64,000 nt of DNA, from positions 3,434,001-3,498,000 of the forward strand of contig NZ_CP058908.1 of assembly GCF_021432765.1 (NCBI RefSeq), read 5' to 3'. Both the position numbers and the translations under genes were made by a program. The DNA is from Pseudomonas phenolilytica. Its GTDB lineage: Bacteria; Pseudomonadota; Gammaproteobacteria; Pseudomonadales; Pseudomonadaceae. Shown here in pieces: positions 1 through 8,856 of this stretch (its first letter is position 1; each line of letters opens with the position of its first letter). Under the pieces are notes generated by a model. It was not told where the DNA came from. It did no database searches and saw nothing but the letters and a program-made list of their open reading frames with translations.

Positions 1-468
1 CGCAACATCCTGGCCGCCGTCGACGTCGGCAATGCCGATCTCGAACATCGCACCCTGCATGCGACCATCGTCAGCCATGGTTACGAGATAGCCGGCCTCG
101 CCGACGGACAACTGCACGTCATCAGTGCACACCCGTCAGCCATGCTGTCGGCCGCCGATCCGGCATTCCAATTGAAGGAGACCATCGAGGCGCGTTACCG
201 CGAGGCCTGCAAGCGCTTCCAGACCGACTACGACATCCCCGACGCGCAACTGCACATTGAAGAAGGTCCTGCCGACGCGTTGATTCCGCGTATCTGTCAT
301 CAGTTGCAGGCCGCAGTGACCGTCATCGGCACCGTGGCGCGAACCGGCTTTTCCGGTGCACTTATGGGCAACACCGCCGAAGTGGTGCTCGACACGCTGG
401 AAAGCGACGTCCTCGTGCTCAAGCCCGATGAAATCATTGATCATCTGGAAGAGCTGGTCCGCCATTGA
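1..468 (+). CDS. Universal stress protein (UspA/UspE-like), 3' part
   Basis: The reading frame is open from the first base of the window, so the gene begins upstream. The last 155 residues are visible. They include a Usp alpha/beta fold with the late stretch VIGTVARTGFSGALMGNTAE, which resembles the nucleotide-loop region (G-x2-G-x9-G-[ST]) of the family, and then VLVLKP at the final strand. In tandem-domain UspE proteins this would be the second domain. Usp proteins are cytoplasmic and help survival in stasis, low oxygen or other stress; the exact role here is inferred from family only. It runs convergently into a DUF1289 gene, with a perfect 8-bp hairpin between them. Confidence 0.85.
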   Translation, partial: RNILAAVDVGNADLEHRTLHATIVSHGYEIAGLADGQLHVISAHPSAMLSAADPAFQLKETIEARYREACKRFQTDYDIPDAQLHIEEGPADALIPRICHQLQAAVTVIGTVARTGFSGALMGNTAEVVLDTLESDVLVLKPDEIIDHLEELVRH

Positions 469-476
469 CCTTCGCG

Positions 477-500
477 CCGGCCGCCGCCCGTAGCGGCCGG
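477..500. terminator. Hairpin between convergent genes
   Basis: A perfect 8-bp stem, CCGGCCGC/GCGGCCGG, with an 8-nt loop lies in the 34-bp gap between the convergent stress-protein and DUF1289 genes. There is no T-run on either side, so termination is inferred from position and stem strength. Confidence 0.45.
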
Positions 501-502
501 AG

Positions 503-979
503 CTAGGCAAACCGATCGGTGACCGGGGCGAGAAAGCGCGGGGCCATGTAACGCTCGTAATGCGCCTCGGAAAGCAGGAAGAACTCACGGTCGATGGCAT
601 CGCGCAACTGCGGCAACGACCACTGACGAAACTCTGGCAACACCACCACGCCATAGGCCTCGAGTTGCTGAATGACACGCGAACCGCGCGCAATAAGCTG
701 ATACGCCCAACAGTAAGGAGATTGCTCGGCCACGAAACGAATCTGGCGGGACTCCAGTTGCCGGCGCAGCAGATCCGCATCGAACACATCCATCTTCGCC
801 GCCATCACTTGTGCCAGCAGGGTTTCCAGTCTCCGCCAGACCGCCCATTTCTCTTCGTCCCGATAGGCATTCCAATTCACCACCTCTTGGTGAAAGCGTT
901 TGCACCCACGACAAACGAGATCGCCATAAACCGTAGAGCAAAGGCCCACGCAAGGAGTCTGGATACGTTGATTGGACAT
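503..979 (-). CDS. DUF1289 domain-containing protein
   Basis: The 158-residue protein starts MSNQRIQTPCVGLC. I chose this ATG over an in-frame upstream start because the conserved DUF1289 block begins immediately after it. That block has the four-cysteine pattern CVGLC...CRGC around residues 10-26, followed by W and R residues, and looks like a small metal-binding knuckle. The remaining C-terminal region is helical and of unknown role. DUF1289 proteins are often annotated as possible Fe-S or zinc proteins, but no function is established. It is divergent from acnB with about 400 bp between; in P. aeruginosa (from memory) the same stress-protein/DUF1289/acnB order occurs. Confidence 0.8.
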   Translation of the reverse strand: MSNQRIQTPCVGLCSTVYGDLVCRGCKRFHQEVVNWNAYRDEEKWAVWRRLETLLAQVMAAKMDVFDADLLRRQLESRQIRFVAEQSPYCWAYQLIARGSRVIQQLEAYGVVVLPEFRQWSLPQLRDAIDREFFLLSEAHYERYMAPRFLAPVTDRFA

Positions 980-1381
980 GGCGCCACCCAGCGGCAGATC
1001 GGCCGCGCATCTTAGACTTTTGTCCAACCGTGGTCATCCAGGATGATCAACGTCAAGACTGCAAACCCACTCGCCAGCCCACGCGCCGCGCGCTCGGGAG
1101 CATCGCGGGCAGCATATGTCCGGACGCCGGAAGCCAAGCGGCGCGCGGCACTCGACTTAACTTTACAGGCCCGTTCCAGTAGAATCGGCCCGCCGTTTTC
1201 GGCGCCTACTCCACACGAAGCTGTTTTCAAAGCGTCACGAGCACAGTTGGTCCGGTCACACGCCGGGTGGGCAGACCCTCATTACTGCCGACCCGGCCAC
1301 CTCAGCCGGCGTAAAACTTTGAAAACAGCTTCCGGACGCGCGTCCCGAAACTCCCAAGGGACCAATGATGAGGGTAAAACT
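980..1381 (+). promoter_or_regulatory. acnB 5' region: promoter plus long structured leader
   Basis: This 402-bp gap has no credible gene. A sigma70-like promoter TTAACT (1157-1162), 17-bp spacer, TAGAAT (1180-1185) would start transcription near 1192. That leaves an untranslated leader of about 190 nt that holds the inverted-repeat structure annotated separately. The first 180 bases also serve the divergent DUF1289 gene. A weak Shine-Dalgarno (GAGGG) lies about 8 nt before the acnB GTG. Promoter and start site are inferred from motifs only. Confidence 0.5.
1217..1332 (+). ncRNA. Structured acnB leader closed by perfect 16-bp inverted repeat
   Basis: GAAGCTGTTTTCAAAG at 1217-1232 is exactly complementary to CTTTGAAAACAGCTTC at 1317-1332. 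Inside, 1262-1274 pairs with 1285-1297 over 12 of 13 positions. Alternatively, ACGCCGG at 1260-1266 pairs perfectly with CCGGCGT at 1306-1312. The two inner helices share bases 1262-1266 and cannot form together. The element ends 49 nt before the acnB start codon. It could be a cis-regulatory RNA or a small palindromic insertion; I do not recognise it as a described family. Confidence 0.55.
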
Positions 1382-3991
1382 GTGCTTGAAGCCTATCGCA
1401 AACACGTAGAAGAGCGTGCCGCCCAGGGCGTCGTGCCCCAGCCGCTGAACGCCGAACAGACCGCAGGCCTGATCGAGCTGCTGAAGAACCCGCCGGCTGG
1501 CGAAGAAGAATTCCTGCTTGACCTGATCACCAACCGCGTTCCTGCGGGCGTCGACGAAGCCGCCTACGTCAAGGCCGGCTTCCTGTCCGCCATCGCCAAG
1601 GGTGAAGCCACTTCCCCGCTGATCGGCAAGCAGCGCGCAGTCGAGCTGCTGGGCACCATGCAGGGCGGCTACAACATCGCCACCCTGGTCGAGCTGCTGG
1701 ACAACCCCGAGCTGGCGAACGTCACCGCCGAACAGCTGAAGCACACCCTGCTGATGTTCGACGCCTTCCACGACGTCGCCGAGCGCGCCAAGAAGGGCAA
1801 TGCCGCCGCTCAAGCCGTGCTGCAGTCCTGGGCCGAAGGCGAGTGGTTCCAGAACCGCCCGGCCCTGGCTGAAAAGATCACCCTGTCCGTGTTCAAGGTC
1901 ACCGGCGAAACCAACACCGACGACCTGTCCCCGGCTCCGGATGCCTGGTCGCGCCCGGACATCCCGCTGCACGCCCTGGCCATGCTGAAGATGGCCCGCG
2001 ACGGCATCAACCCGGACGTTCCTGGCTCGGTCGGCCCCATCAAGCAGATGGAAGCATTGAAGGCCAAGGGTTTCCCGGTTGCCTACGTCGGCGACGTGGT
2101 CGGCACCGGTTCGTCCCGCAAGTCCGCCACCAACTCCGTGCTGTGGTTCTTCGGTGACGACATCCCGAACGTGCCGAACAAGCGCGCCGGTGGTTTCTGC
2201 TTCGGCACCAAGATCGCCCCGATCTTCTACAACACCATGGAAGACGCCGGCGCCCTGCCGATCGAATTCGACTGCACCAACCTGGCCATGGGCGACGTCA
2301 TCGACGTGTACCCGTACAAGGGTGAAGTGCGTCGTCACGACAGCAACGAGCTGGTCACCACCTTCCAGCTGAAGACCGACGTGCTGCTGGACGAAGTCCG
2401 CGCCGGCGGCCGTATCCCGCTGATCATTGGCCGCGGCCTGACCGAGAAGGCCCGCGCCGAGCTGGGTCTGGCTCCGTCCACCCTGTTCAAGAAGCCGGAA
2501 GCGCCGGCTGACAGCGGCAAGGGCTTCACCCTTGCCCAAAAGATGGTCGGCCGCGCCTGCGGTCTGCCGGAAGGCCAGGGCGTGCGCCCGGGCACCTACT
2601 GCGAACCGAAGATGACCACCGTCGGTTCCCAGGACACCACCGGCCCGATGACCCGCGACGAGCTGAAGGACCTTGCTTGCCTGGGCTTCTCCGCCGACCT
2701 GGTGATGCAGTCCTTCTGCCACACCGCCGCCTATCCGAAGCCCATCGACGTCAATACCCACCACACCCTGCCGGACTTCATCATGAACCGTGGCGGTGTG
2801 TCCCTGCGTCCGGGCGACGGCATCATCCACAGCTGGCTGAACCGCATGCTGCTGCCGGATACCGTCGGCACCGGTGGCGACTCGCACACCCGTTTTCCGA
2901 TCGGCATCTCGTTCCCGGCCGGCTCCGGTCTGGTGGCCTTCGCCGCCGCCACCGGCGTCATGCCGCTGGACATGCCGGAGTCCGTGCTGGTGCGCTTCAA
3001 GGGCAAGATGCAGCCCGGCATCACCCTGCGTGACCTGGTGCATGCCATCCCCTACTATGCCATTCAGCAGGGCCTGCTGACTGTCGAGAAGAAGGGCAAG
3101 AAGAACATCTTCTCCGGCCGCATCCTGGAAATCGAAGGTCTGACCGGCCTGACCGTCGAACAAGCCTTCGAACTGTCCGACGCCTCCGCCGAGCGCTCGG
3201 CTGCCGGTTGCACCATCAAGCTGCCGGAAGACTCGATCGCCGAGTACCTGAAGTCCAACATCACCCTGCTGCGCTGGATGATCGGCGAAGGCTACGGCGA
3301 TGCTCGCACCCTGGAGCGTCGCGCCCAGGCGATGGAAGCCTGGCTGGCCAAGCCGCAACTGCTGGAAGCCGACAAGGACGCCGAATACGCGGCCGTGATC
3401 GAGATCGATCTGGCCGAGATCAAGGAGCCGGTCCTGTGTGCCCCGAACGACCCGGACGACGCACGCCTGCTGTCCACCGTTCAAGGCCGCAAGATCGATG
3501 AAGTGTTCATCGGTTCCTGCATGACCAACATCGGTCACTTCCGCGCCGCCGGCAAGCTGCTGGACAAGGTCAAGGGTGGCATTCCGACCCGTCTGTGGCT
3601 GGCTCCGCCGACCAAGATGGACGCCCACCAGCTCACCGAAGAAGGCTACTACGGCATCTACGGCAAGGCTGGCGCGCGCATGGAAATGCCGGGCTGCTCG
3701 CTGTGCATGGGTAACCAGGCCCGCGTGCAGACCGGTTCGACCGTGGTTTCCACCTCGACCCGTAACTTCCCGAACCGTCTGGGCGATGCCACCGACGTAT
3801 TCCTGGCTTCCGCCGAACTGGCAGCGGTCGCTTCGATTCTCGGCAAGCTGCCGACCGTCGAGGAATACATGGCTTATGCGAAGGACATCGACAGCATGGC
3901 TGCCGACGTCTACCGCTACCTGAGCTTCGACCAGATCGCCGAGTTCCGTGAGGCTGCGGAAAAAGCGAAGATCCAAGTCGTCGAAGTCTGA
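1382..3991 (+). CDS. acnB: Aconitate hydratase B
   Basis: The 869-residue AcnB interconverts citrate and isocitrate in the TCA cycle and, by homology, hydrates 2-methyl-cis-aconitate. I place the start at GTG 1382 ([16 protein letters not shown]), which gives the usual length of about 865-870; an upstream in-frame ATG at 1043 would add an unlikely tail containing the leader. The three [4Fe-4S] cysteines are visible: Cys713 in SCMTNIGHF, and Cys772 and Cys775 in CSLCMGNQA. The order HEAT-like domain, swivel domain, catalytic core is typical of AcnB. A strong terminator follows. The leader structure suggests post-transcriptional control; in pseudomonads acnB is a reported target of iron-responsive small RNAs. 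Confidence 0.98.
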   Translation: MLEAYRKHVEERAAQGVVPQPLNAEQTAGLIELLKNPPAGEEEFLLDLITNRVPAGVDEAAYVKAGFLSAIAKGEATSPLIGKQRAVELLGTMQGGYNIATLVELLDNPELANVTAEQLKHTLLMFDAFHDVAERAKKGNAAAQAVLQSWAEGEWFQNRPALAEKITLSVFKVTGETNTDDLSPAPDAWSRPDIPLHALAMLKMARDGINPDVPGSVGPIKQMEALKAKGFPVAYVGDVVGTGSSRKSATNSVLWFFGDDIPNVPNKRAGGFCFGTKIAPIFYNTMEDAGALPIEFDCTNLAMGDVIDVYPYKGEVRRHDSNELVTTFQLKTDVLLDEVRAGGRIPLIIGRGLTEKARAELGLAPSTLFKKPEAPADSGKGFTLAQKMVGRACGLPEGQGVRPGTYCEPKMTTVGSQDTTGPMTRDELKDLACLGFSADLVMQSFCHTAAYPKPIDVNTHHTLPDFIMNRGGVSLRPGDGIIHSWLNRMLLPDTVGTGGDSHTRFPIGISFPAGSGLVAFAAATGVMPLDMPESVLVRFKGKMQPGITLRDLVHAIPYYAIQQGLLTVEKKGKKNIFSGRILEIEGLTGLTVEQAFELSDASAERSAAGCTIKLPEDSIAEYLKSNITLLRWMIGEGYGDARTLERRAQAMEAWLAKPQLLEADKDAEYAAVIEIDLAEIKEPVLCAPNDPDDARLLSTVQGRKIDEVFIGSCMTNIGHFRAAGKLLDKVKGGIPTRLWLAPPTKMDAHQLTEEGYYGIYGKAGARMEMPGCSLCMGNQARVQTGSTVVSTSTRNFPNRLGDATDVFLASAELAAVASILGKLPTVEEYMAYAKDIDSMAADVYRYLSFDQIAEFREAAEKAKIQVVEV

Positions 3992-4004
3992 CGCCGTGAA
4001 ATAG

Positions 4005-4033
4005 AAAAACCCCGCTTCGGCGGGGTTTTTTTT
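4005..4033 (+). terminator. acnB intrinsic terminator
   Basis: The stem AACCCCGC/GCGGGGTT with a TTCG loop region is followed by eight T residues, 14-40 nt after the acnB stop codon. This is a classic rho-independent terminator. Confidence 0.92.
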
Positions 4034-4120
4034 GCTTAGCGAAACTCCCGTTGCGGACGAAAAACTTGGCACGAATCGCCAGGAAGGCCCACCGAGCCTG
4101 CCGCTATAGGAATCAAGCAC

Positions 4121-4159
4121 AAAAAAACCGATGCCAGAAGTCTGGCATCGGTTTTTTTT
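4121..4159. terminator. Bidirectional terminator between acnB and oprF
   Basis: ACCGATGCCAGA pairs with TCTGGCATCGGT across a short loop, flanked by A-runs on the left and T-runs on the right. It can end oprF transcription on the minus strand and any read-through from acnB on the plus strand. It lies about 60 bp beyond the oprF stop. Confidence 0.9.
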
Positions 4160-4219
4160 GGAGCTAAAGCCGACAAAGAGAGGGTCTACCCCAGAGCCGG
4201 CTTTACCGGGAAACTCAGC

Positions 4220-5206
4220 TTACTTAACCTGAGCTTCCACTTCGGCCTCAACACGACGGTTGATCTGACGGCCCGCATCGGTAGCGTTGTCTGCAACCGG
4301 ACGAGACTCACCATAACCCACCGAATTCACACGACCGCCTTCAACGCCGTACTGGTTGACCAGAACGTCACGAACCGCTTCAGCGCGACGCTCGGAGAGG
4401 CGCTGGTTGTACTGGTCGGTACCTACGGAGTCGGTGTGCCCCTCAACAGTGGTGCTGGTCTGCGGATACTGTTGCATGAAGTCAGCCAGGTTCTTGATAT
4501 CGCCATAGCTTTCTTCACGGACGCGCGACTTGTCGAAGTCGAACTTCACATCCAGTTCGACACGCACCACTTCCGGAGCCGGTTCCGGCTCGGTGTCGAC
4601 GATCGGAGCCGGTGCCGGTTCCGGGGTCGGCTCGACAGCCGCAACCTGACGCGCACCACCGCCGAAGTTCAGACCAACACCCACGCCAGCCATCCACTCG
4701 GAGTCGCCGCGATCGATGTTGTGCATGCCGTCCACGCTCGCCTTGGCGAACAGGTTTTCGGTGAAGTAGTACTTCAGGCCAGCACCGATGTTGGCGTAGG
4801 TGCTGTGATCACGACCGCTGCGAGCGGCCTGGCCGATGCTCTGGTGAGCCACACCAGCGGATACGTACGGGCGTAGACCAACGCCCGGCGCGCCGAAGTG
4901 GTACGCCGCATCCAGCGAGGTCAGGCTGCCCTTGATGTTCTTGTGGCTGCCGTTGACCGGATCGTCGGAGGTAACGTCGTGGTATTCGCCGTAGGACAGG
5001 CCCAGCGAGACGTCATCGGTCAGGAAATAGCTGGCGCCGGCGCCGTACAGTTCGCCCTCGTCTTCGAAGCCGCGCGAGCTATCGGAGAAATAGTGCTTAC
5101 CGAATGCTTCGACCTCGACAGCCCCCTGGCCCTGGGCCAACGCGCCGAACGAAGTAGCGGCTACCATCGAGCCAATGACAACGCCCAAGGTATTCTTAAG
5201 TTTCAT
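4220..5206 (-). CDS. oprF: Major outer-membrane porin and structural protein OprF
   Basis: The 328-residue precursor has a signal peptide (MKLKNTLGVVIGSMVAATSFGALA, cut near residue 24), an N-terminal eight-stranded OmpA-like barrel to about residue 180, a Pro/Glu-rich linker (PTPEPAPAP) and a C-terminal OmpA peptidoglycan-binding domain. That domain carries the VEGHTDSVG and LSERRAEAVRDVL motifs. OprF anchors the outer membrane to peptidoglycan and forms a slow non-specific channel. It is about 20 residues shorter than the P. aeruginosa protein, mostly in the linker. It lies 98 bp downstream of sigX, and SigX-dependent transcription of oprF is known in Pseudomonas. Confidence 0.97.
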   Translation of the reverse strand: MKLKNTLGVVIGSMVAATSFGALAQGQGAVEVEAFGKHYFSDSSRGFEDEGELYGAGASYFLTDDVSLGLSYGEYHDVTSDDPVNGSHKNIKGSLTSLDAAYHFGAPGVGLRPYVSAGVAHQSIGQAARSGRDHSTYANIGAGLKYYFTENLFAKASVDGMHNIDRGDSEWMAGVGVGLNFGGGARQVAAVEPTPEPAPAPIVDTEPEPAPEVVRVELDVKFDFDKSRVREESYGDIKNLADFMQQYPQTSTTVEGHTDSVGTDQYNQRLSERRAEAVRDVLVNQYGVEGGRVNSVGYGESRPVADNATDAGRQINRRVEAEVEAQVK

Positions 5207-5304
5207 CCGTAAATCCCCATCTGGTGGTTAGAGTCAGAACAATCTAAGGAGACCGGCTGTCTTGTGCCCAAGCTGTTCGCTACGCATGAGACAACCATTT
5301 CCCG
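5207..5304 (-). promoter_or_regulatory. sigX-oprF intergenic region, expected SigX-dependent oprF promoter
   Basis: This 98-bp gap separates sigX from oprF on the minus strand. By analogy with P. aeruginosa and P. fluorescens it should carry the SigX promoter. I can see GGGAAAT and, about 12 bp downstream, CGTAG on the minus strand, but I cannot assign -35 and -10 boxes with confidence. There is no strong hairpin. Confidence 0.35.
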
Positions 5305-5895
5305 TTAAGTTTCGATTGGTTCGGAAAAATTTTCTCTAAGTTTATCCAATGCACGCTTGTAGCGCATCTTCGTTGCACTTAATCCCATGTGCATTATGTC
5401 GGCGATTTCCTGAAATTCCAGTTCTGCGACAAATCGCAGCACCAGTATTTCCCGATCGATAGGATTGACATGTACTAGCCATCGATCAAGACCACCCTTC
5501 TCCTCGACGCGAGGAGCTTTCTCTTCGGAGGCTTCTTCGAGCGGATCGAGGCTAAGCGCATCGAGCAGGCGACGCTTGCGACGCTCTTTGCGATATTGGG
5601 TAATGCACTCATTATAGGTAATGCTATATAGCCAGGTCTTGAACTTCGATTTTCCTTCAAAGTTCTTCAAGCCATACAAAACCTTGAGCATGACCTCCTG
5701 ACAAACATCGTCGGCATCGCGATCATTGCCCAAGTAACGAGCACAGACATTGAACAGGGTGCGCTGATAACGACGCATCAACTCCTCATATGCCCGAGTT
5801 ATATGAAACAACTCGACACGGGCATACTGCACCAACTCTTCGTCGCTGAGTTGGCGAGGATCGTAGCGCGGGATGGTCGATTGGGTTTTAGTCAA
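5305..5895 (-). CDS. sigX: ECF sigma factor SigX
   Basis: The ECF sigma factor (196 residues) has region 2 around FNVCARYLGNDRDADDVCQEV and region 4 around EFQEIADIMHMGLSATKMRYKR, the helix-turn-helix. SigX responds to envelope and osmotic stress and drives oprF and fatty-acid genes in Pseudomonas. I place the start at TTG 5895 (MTKTQSTIPRYDPRQL), because this N-terminus aligns without gaps to the known 196-residue SigX; an earlier TTG at 5913 is also open. Shine-Dalgarno pairing is weak at both. No anti-sigma gene is adjacent; CmpX, just upstream, is the proposed membrane modulator. Confidence 0.93.
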   Translation of the reverse strand: MTKTQSTIPRYDPRQLSDEELVQYARVELFHITRAYEELMRRYQRTLFNVCARYLGNDRDADDVCQEVMLKVLYGLKNFEGKSKFKTWLYSITYNECITQYRKERRKRRLLDALSLDPLEEASEEKAPRVEEKGGLDRWLVHVNPIDREILVLRFVAELEFQEIADIMHMGLSATKMRYKRALDKLRENFSEPIET

Positions 5896-5942
5896 GACGC
5901 TTCGAGCCAGCAATCAGGTCGCGGCCGCCTGTCAGGGAAACC

Positions 5943-5977
5943 AAAAAAAGGCGCCGCATTCTACCAGAAAAGCGCCG
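5943..5977 (-). promoter_or_regulatory. cmpX-sigX intergenic hairpin with T-run and -10-like box
   Basis: On the minus strand a short GGCGC/GCGCC stem (5972-5976 with 5950-5954) is followed by seven T residues, and TAGAAT lies inside the loop (5958-5963). The site could attenuate read-through from cmpX into sigX or hold a sigX promoter. The -35 box is not convincing, so both roles are tentative. Confidence 0.35.
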
Positions 5978-6802
5978 TCAGCGGCTGCCTACCCGCCGCT
6001 CCAGCAAAACCCGGTTGGCTACGGAAACGAGCTCGCCATCGCTGCACAACAGTAGCGTTTTGACGGTGCCAATCTCCTCGATCTGTCCTTCGACATCCTC
6101 AAGGGAGACATGTTGTCCGACCTCGTAAAGCTCGCGCACGTAGATCCCGGCAAGGATCTGGCTGACGAGCTCACGACTACCGAGCCCGAACGCCAAGGCC
6201 ACTGCCAGCCCTACCGAGATCAGCACGATGGCGATGACGTAGTTCAACAGTTCCGTTTTGATTTCCAGCTGCCCGATCGACACGGAAATAGCGATGATGA
6301 TGACCAGTCCCTGCGCAATGCGAGCCAGCCCGTTGGCGTAATCGATACCAACGCTCTCTGCCGCACCTCGGACCACGCCACTGAATAGCTGAGCCAAAAG
6401 CACACCGGCAATGAGTATCAGGGCCGCACCAAAGACCTTGGGAACATAGAGCGCCAAGACGTCCAGCGTGGCTGACACCCGCTCCAGCCCAAGGGACTCG
6501 GCTGCCGAGACGAGGAAAATCAGCAGGACGAACCAATAGACCACCTTGCCGATCAGCACCGAGACTGGAACCCGAATTCCGGCACGCCCCAGCAACTTCG
6601 TCAGACCGGTGCCGGCCATCAGCCGATCCAGCCCCAGCTTCGCGAGCACCTTCGACAACAAGGTATCCAGCAGCTTGGCCACCACGAAGCCGAGCAGTAC
6701 GACTACGAGCGCGCCAAACAGGCGCGGAATGAATGCCGCTACGGAAGCCCAGAGCGAGCTCATCGCGGACAGCAAACTCTGAGTCCAGGGATCGAATTCC
6801 AT
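5978..6802 (-). CDS. cmpX: CmpX, mechanosensitive-channel-family membrane protein
   Basis: The protein has 274 residues. Hydrophobic helices lie at roughly residues 20-45, 75-105, 115-145 and 155-210, followed by a C-terminal soluble segment (YEVGQHVSLEDVEGQIEEIG) resembling the beta-domain of small-conductance mechanosensitive channels. CmpX is a cytoplasmic-membrane protein that influences SigX activity and cell-wall stress responses in Pseudomonas. It sits 2 bp downstream of cfrX and just upstream of sigX on the same strand, the conserved cfrX-cmpX-sigX-oprF order. Channel activity is inferred from the family. Confidence 0.92.
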   Translation of the reverse strand: MEFDPWTQSLLSAMSSLWASVAAFIPRLFGALVVVLLGFVVAKLLDTLLSKVLAKLGLDRLMAGTGLTKLLGRAGIRVPVSVLIGKVVYWFVLLIFLVSAAESLGLERVSATLDVLALYVPKVFGAALILIAGVLLAQLFSGVVRGAAESVGIDYANGLARIAQGLVIIIAISVSIGQLEIKTELLNYVIAIVLISVGLAVALAFGLGSRELVSQILAGIYVRELYEVGQHVSLEDVEGQIEEIGTVKTLLLCSDGELVSVANRVLLERRVGSR

Positions 6803-6804
6803 GA

Positions 6805-7047
6805 TCAGTCGGCCTTATCGAACGAACGGTTGGATGAATGACGACGGGAAACAGGTGCAACGTGGCCCGCCCCACTGTTGACCGCTATCAGCAAGCCCTG
6901 CAGCCAATGCCCCATGAGACCGAAGAGGTCCCCAACGCCAACTTGACGGTTCGCGGTCTTGAGCACTCGGTCAAGGCGCTCAGCCTCATCTGGTGCCGAT
7001 GGCTTGTTGAGCAGATCACGCAGTGATTCTTCAAAGGGATCGTGCAT
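6805..7047 (-). CDS. cfrX: CfrX, small protein of the sigX locus
   Basis: An 80-residue protein starts at MHDPFEESLRDLLNKPS. I prefer this ATG to an in-frame start 18 bases upstream because it fits the family's N-terminus. The first half is acidic and helical. A modest hydrophobic stretch (LFGLMGHWLQGLLIAV) lies near residues 41-56, followed by a basic tail. Its function is not known; it is named for its conserved position before cmpX and sigX. The stop is 2 bp from the cmpX start, so the pair is almost certainly translated from one mRNA. Confidence 0.85.
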   Translation of the reverse strand: MHDPFEESLRDLLNKPSAPDEAERLDRVLKTANRQVGVGDLFGLMGHWLQGLLIAVNSGAGHVAPVSRRHSSNRSFDKAD

Positions 7048-7102
7048 GTGTACCTCGCTGAACATGTCCGCTAGACGGCCTGTGGCTGACTTCGAGTCAC
7101 AT

Positions 7103-8098
7103 TCAGATCCAGCGCAAGCGGCGAAAAATCCACCACTGAAACAATGCGATGAGGCCGATCAGCAGACAGGCAATAGCGAAACCATACGGGCTTTGTGCCC
7201 CCGGAATCCCGCCTACATTGACGCCCAAAAGACCAGTCAGAAACGTCATCGGCAGGAAAAAGCCGGTGATGATACCGAAAATGTACATGGTCCGGTTCAT
7301 TCGCTCGCTGAGCCGGCGCCGCTCGGACTCAAGCACCATATCGATTCGCTCACGCACCAGGTCCAGCTCTTCGAGGTAGCGGATCAGTCGGTTGCTCAAT
7401 TCGTTCCAGTAGTCAGCGTCGTCCTCTACGAACCAGCTCAGGCGATTGCGAGTGAGCTGGGCATATATCTCGCGCTGGGGCAGCAGGAACCGTCTCAGAC
7501 CTGCCGCCCGGCGGCGCAATGAAAGCATGCTGTCGTGCTCTGGACCATAGTGCTCGTCGAGCTCCAGACGCTCCTCTTCCTGATCGACGCGCTCGGTCAA
7601 CTGCACCACGAGATCATCCACCCGATCGGTCATCGAATCCGCCAGATAGACCAGTATCTCGGACGCCGTCTTCGGCCCTTTGCCCTCCATGAGCAGACGA
7701 ATGACTGCCTCGGTCGAACGTAAGGGTCGCAAGCGCAGCGAGATGACACGTCGCGCATCGGCAAACACGCGCAGCGAAATCATGTCTTCCGGGGCGGAGT
7801 CGGGATTGAGGTTCACGCCTCGTAGGAAAAGCAGAAGCTCCTCGTTCGGCAACGACAGCACGCGTGGCCGGGTATTTTCTTCCAGCAGCACATCACACGC
7901 GAAGTCGTTGAGACCGCTCTGACCGCGTAACCAGGCCTGGGCGGCGGGATGGCTACGATCCCAATGCAGCCAGAGGCTTTGCACGTCGCTCAGCTGCAGA
8001 TCGCGCAGATCCGCGTAGGCGATGGCGCGCGCGCCTCCCTGCCCATCCAGCACGAAAGCATGAACCAGCCCCCACTGCTGCGTGTCGCTCAACTGCAT
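7103..8098 (-). CDS. cmaX: CorA-family divalent cation transporter (CmaX/ZntB type)
   Basis: The 331-residue protein has a large cytoplasmic N-domain rich in charged helices and two C-terminal membrane helices. The signature GVNVGGIPG lies between TM1 (IFGIITGFFLPMTFLTGLLG) and TM2, matching the GxN motif of CorA/ZntB pentameric channels. Position before cfrX-cmpX identifies it as CmaX; similarity to ZntB suggests zinc or magnesium movement, not proven here. I take the ATG at 8098 because the minus strand reads GAGGGGG seven bases before it; a TTG one codon upstream is also open. Confidence 0.9.
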   Translation of the reverse strand: MQLSDTQQWGLVHAFVLDGQGGARAIAYADLRDLQLSDVQSLWLHWDRSHPAAQAWLRGQSGLNDFACDVLLEENTRPRVLSLPNEELLLFLRGVNLNPDSAPEDMISLRVFADARRVISLRLRPLRSTEAVIRLLMEGKGPKTASEILVYLADSMTDRVDDLVVQLTERVDQEEERLELDEHYGPEHDSMLSLRRRAAGLRRFLLPQREIYAQLTRNRLSWFVEDDADYWNELSNRLIRYLEELDLVRERIDMVLESERRRLSERMNRTMYIFGIITGFFLPMTFLTGLLGVNVGGIPGAQSPYGFAIACLLIGLIALFQWWIFRRLRWI

Positions 8099-8116
8099 CA
8101 ACGCCCCCTCATATAT

Positions 8117-8141
8117 GAAAAGCCCGGCATCGCCGGGCTTG
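8117..8141 (-). terminator. rraA terminator
   Basis: AAGCCCGGC/GCCGGGCTT hairpin (AAAGCCCGGCATCGCCGGGCTT on the plus strand reads as a stem followed by TTTTC on the minus strand), about 35 bp after the rraA stop and before the cmaX start. It would end rraA transcription. Confidence 0.8.
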
Positions 8142-8173
8142 GTATCACGGTGCTTCAGTGCGAGTGCGATGGA

Positions 8174-8662
8174 TCACTCCGGCATTTTCAGCGCCTCAGG
8201 CGAGACGATGATGCCGTTATTGTCCGCATAGACATACTCGCCAGGGCGGAACGTGACGCCGCAAAAGGTCACCGGCACGTTGAGATCGCCTATGCCGCGC
8301 TTGTCTGTTTTCATCGGATGACTGGCCAGCGCCTGAACGCCGAGATCGGTCTGAGCGATCACATCAACATCGCGCACGCAACCATAGACAACGATCCCTT
8401 CCCAGCCATTGCGCGACGCTTTCTCAGCCAGCATGTCACCGAGCAGCGCGCGGCGCAGCGAGCCGCCTCCATCGACAACCAGCACCTTGCCATGGCCATC
8501 CGTATCGACCTGATCCTTGACCAGAGAGTTGTCCTCAAAGCATTTGACGGTGACGATCTGACCACCGAACGAATCGCGGCCGCCAAAATTGCTGAAAATC
8601 GGCTCGACCACCTGTACCAGCTCCGGGTACGCGTCGCACAGATCGGGAGTGACGTATTGCAT
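8174..8662 (-). CDS. rraA: Regulator of ribonuclease E activity A (RraA family)
   Basis: A 162-residue RraA-type protein starts at [14 protein letters not shown], preceded by AAAGGAG at good spacing; an in-frame ATG 33 bases upstream is rejected. The swivelling-domain core [17 protein letters not shown] and the glycine-rich [15 protein letters not shown] are present. In E. coli RraA binds RNase E and slows mRNA decay. Related proteins are class II aldolases for 4-hydroxy-4-methyl-2-oxoglutarate, and pseudomonad copies are often annotated as putative aldolases. No aromatic-degradation genes are nearby, so the regulatory role is more likely, with moderate certainty. Confidence 0.9.
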   Translation of the reverse strand: MQYVTPDLCDAYPELVQVVEPIFSNFGGRDSFGGQIVTVKCFEDNSLVKDQVDTDGHGKVLVVDGGGSLRRALLGDMLAEKASRNGWEGIVVYGCVRDVDVIAQTDLGVQALASHPMKTDKRGIGDLNVPVTFCGVTFRPGEYVYADNNGIIVSPEALKMPE

Positions 8663-8810
8663 GGAAAGCTCCTTTGCTTGGAAATTCGTGGGCATCGCCT
8701 AGCCATTTCACCCACTCCGCCAATCGGCTGGTATCGATGCGCGCCGCGACATGTTAGCCGCAGGGCGCGATCAACGAAATGCCGAGCCGAAGCCACGGAA
8801 GCCAAATACG

Positions 8811-8837
8811 CGACAGGGCGGAAATTCCGCCCTGTCG
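8811..8837 (-). terminator. ppsA terminator
   Basis: A perfect 11-bp stem CGACAGGGCGG/CCGCCCTGTCG with a 5-nt loop lies 20 bp beyond the ppsA stop on the minus strand. The downstream minus strand is only mildly T-rich (GTATTTGG). Confidence 0.7.
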
Positions 8838-8856
8838 TCATGCTTCAAACCGCAAT

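Noticed and set aside
1043..1381. N-terminal extension of AcnB from ATG 1043
   Set aside because: Would translate through the promoter and the 16-bp inverted repeat and make AcnB over 110 residues too long.
1256..4120. 954-codon open frame antisense to acnB
   Set aside because: GC-rich shadow frame of a clear aconitase gene; its His/Gln/Gly-rich product resembles no family.
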